A DNA stretch of 6,225 nt, taken from NCBI GenBank assembly GCA_019348265.1, contig JAHWJV010000223.1, positions 1-6,225 on the forward strand, given 5' to 3'. This stretch comes from Gemmatimonadota bacterium (lineage in GTDB: Bacteria > Gemmatimonadota > Gemmatimonadetes > Longimicrobiales > Longimicrobiaceae). Under the pieces are notes generated by a model that saw only the letters and a list, made by a program, of their open reading frames with translations, ran no database searches and was not told the DNA's origin. This document shows positions 5,220 through 6,225 of the stretch, one piece after another. Numbering within the stretch: the stretch's first letter is position 1; each line of letters starts with the position of its first letter. A program made the position numbers and the translations under genes.

Positions 5220-5491
5220 CTCCCGTAACCCCGCCGTCATCAGCCCGCCAACGCAACGGGCTCGCCGAGTGTATACTCTGGTTCAGGTGCGCTGGCCGTA
5301 GAAGCGATCCTCCGAACCCGCAGTGGACGAAATCGATGGCGACTGACGCGGCGCTGCGGGCCCTGAACCGCTTCAGGTCGGGGGCCACCGTGGGGGAGCG
5401 GGCGCGCCTCGGCGATCCGCGGGGGTGGCTGCGCAACTGCAGGGGGCGCCACCGCAGCTGCCCGCGCCCGCCAGAACCGTCCCCGCCGACA
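5220..5491. other. Gap without a convincing gene
   Basis: Several short open frames exist here, for example a plus-strand 56-codon frame from the ATG at 5336 (MATDAALRALNRFRSGATVG...) and a minus-strand frame ending at 5240 (...PEPEYTLGEPVALAG). None has a good ribosome site or a recognisable family. A TATACT at 5272-5277 resembles a -10 box but has no matching -35. The segment is probably intergenic or carries decayed fragments. Confidence 0.4.
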
Positions 5492-5917
5492 TCACGGGCG
5501 CCGTGAGGGCGGGCGGTCGCCCGTTCCGGGCCGGGTCACCAGCGCTTCCACGAGCACGCCCTCGCTGGGATCGTATTCCTTCACCCTCAGGGCGGAGCCG
5601 TTGGTCCACTCCACCACGATGCGGGCGGGTGTGCGCTCCACCGCGGCGGCTTCGTAGGGGGGCCACCCTGGACCCGCCAGGCGGTCCCCTTCCACCAGCT
5701 CGGACGCGTGCTTGATGCGCCGGACGCGCTCCGCCGATTCCGCCGGGCTCACCACGACGGCCACCCCCGGCGGAAACTCGTCCCAGCGCCGCTCGTCTCC
5801 GCAGCGCCAAAGCACCTGCATCATCCCGTCCTGCATCTCGGCCGCCTCCACCACCCAGCGCTGGCCGTCCCGCTCCTGCGTATCGCCGGGGCGGAGGTGT
5901 TCCGAATTCCTGATCAT
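5492..5917 (-). CDS. Hypothetical protein with two copies of a ~50-residue beta-rich module
   Basis: The 141-residue product from the ATG at 5917 (MIRNSEHLRPGDTQERDGQR...) is not recognised as a named family. It appears to consist of two similar halves. Residues 8-58 read as 'L..GD...G..WVVEAAE......VLW..GDERRWDEFPPGVAVVV'; residues 73-124 read as 'LVEGDR..G..W...EAAAVE.....VVEW..GSALRVKEYDPSEGVLV'. Each half has the spacing of a small beta-barrel: a Gly-Asp turn, an aromatic strand, a 'V.W' strand and a closing Val-rich strand. The linker at 59-72 is charged and helical (AESAERVRRIKHA). The tail (128-141) is rich in Pro and Arg. There is no signal peptide. In-frame upstream starts at 5944 (ATG) and 5998 (TTG) would lengthen the N-terminus but have no better ribosome site; homology of the repeat begins only after 5917. 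The gene lies downstream of a histidine kinase on the same strand and could be co-transcribed with it. Confidence 0.7.
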   Translation of the reverse strand: MIRNSEHLRPGDTQERDGQRWVVEAAEMQDGMMQVLWRCGDERRWDEFPPGVAVVVSPAESAERVRRIKHASELVEGDRLAGPGWPPYEAAAVERTPARIVVEWTNGSALRVKEYDPSEGVLVEALVTRPGTGDRPPSRRP

Positions 5918-6032
5918 CTCGACGCACGTCGTGTCCGGGCCCATGGCGTGGCGGTCCGCCACCGCCTGACGGTAGGGCCGGAGGGCGGCACCATGCAATC
6001 CCCGTCCACTTGGCGCCGCTTTGGCTTGGGCG

Positions 6033-6225
6033 CTAGCCCGCCGGGGCGGCGCGGGGGAGGTGGACGGTGAAGGTGGTGCCGCCCTCGTCCGAGGCCACCT
6101 CGATCCGCCCCGCGTGGGCGTGCACGATGCGCTCGGCGATGTACAATCCCAGCCCCAGGCTTCCCGACGGCCCGCTGGCGGCGCTGGACGTGGACTCGCG
6201 CGGCTTCATGGGGTGAAAGATGTTC
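6033..6225 (-). CDS. Sensor histidine kinase, C-terminal end of the ATPase domain (cut by right edge)
   Basis: Sixty-three residues plus a TAG stop are present. They contain the end of a HATPase_c domain: 'IFHPMKPRESTSS' is the F-box-like loop, 'SLGLGLYIAERIVHAHAGRI' is the G2 box with the following helix, and 'VASDEGGTTFTVHLPRA' gives the last two strands. This part binds ATP for autophosphorylation of a conserved His that lies outside the window. The C-terminus ends right after the domain (AAPAG), so there is no attached receiver domain. The sensory input and partner regulator are not visible. The neighbour downstream on the same strand begins about 115 bp after the stop; the GAF gene at the far left end is a separate locus. 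Confidence 0.93.
   Translation of the reverse strand, partial: NIFHPMKPRESTSSAASGPSGSLGLGLYIAERIVHAHAGRIEVASDEGGTTFTVHLPRAAPAG

Noticed and set aside
4888..5436. 182-codon minus-strand open frame across the 76-aa gene, the terminator and the gap
   Set aside because: It runs straight through a perfect 15-bp terminator hairpin and opposes the coupled small gene; its composition is not protein-like.
5336..5506. Short plus-strand ORF starting MATDAALRALNRFRSGATVG
   Set aside because: No ribosome site, no recognised family, and a C-terminal half dominated by Arg and Pro; kept only as a note in the gap entry.
1..6225. CRISPR arrays, tRNA or rRNA genes, insertion sequences
   Set aside because: No regularly spaced direct repeats, no tRNA-like cloverleaf, no rRNA segments and no transposase motif were seen on either strand.

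Overview
The window is GC-rich bacterial DNA with compact genes on both strands, Rho-independent terminators and several decayed gene ends. The style (very high GC, a secreted beta-propeller-type fragment with 'DGR.WV' blade signatures, GAF and histidine-kinase genes) is compatible with Gemmatimonadota such as the Longimicrobium group. That placement is an impression from gene content and composition, not a demonstrated assignment.

Layout, left to right. At 1-234 (minus) is the N-terminal part of a GAF-domain signalling protein that runs off the left edge. Positions 235-713 hold no convincing gene. At 714-838 (minus) a frameshifted C-terminal gene remnant abuts, head to head, a plus-strand C-terminal fragment of a propeller-type protein (838-1439; possible start at 873). 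Both lack their N-terminal parts, so a rearrangement scar near 835-840 is likely. A strong hairpin (1472-1499) separates that fragment from a convergent lipoprotein gene (1524-2063, minus). Upstream on the same strand lies a beta-carbonic anhydrase (2222-2824). Positions 2825-3150 hold its upstream region and a short plus-strand C-terminal relic followed by its own terminator.

The most interesting part is 3203-5142. A minus-strand ADP-ribosylglycohydrolase (ARH/DraG family, 309 aa) is divergent from a plus-strand protein with the R-S-E signature of ADP-ribosyltransferases (ART; about 204 aa). The ART gene overlaps a 76-aa ORF of unknown function by 11 nt. An eraser and a writer of ADP-ribose sharing a short intergenic region suggest a reversible-modification or toxin/immunity-type module. 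A strong bidirectional terminator (5182-5219) closes the locus.

On the right, after a 270-bp gap without a convincing gene, lies a minus-strand protein of about 141 aa that looks like two copies of a roughly 50-residue beta-rich module (5492-5917). Upstream of it on the same strand is the C-terminal ATPase end of a sensor histidine kinase, cut by the right edge (6033-6225).
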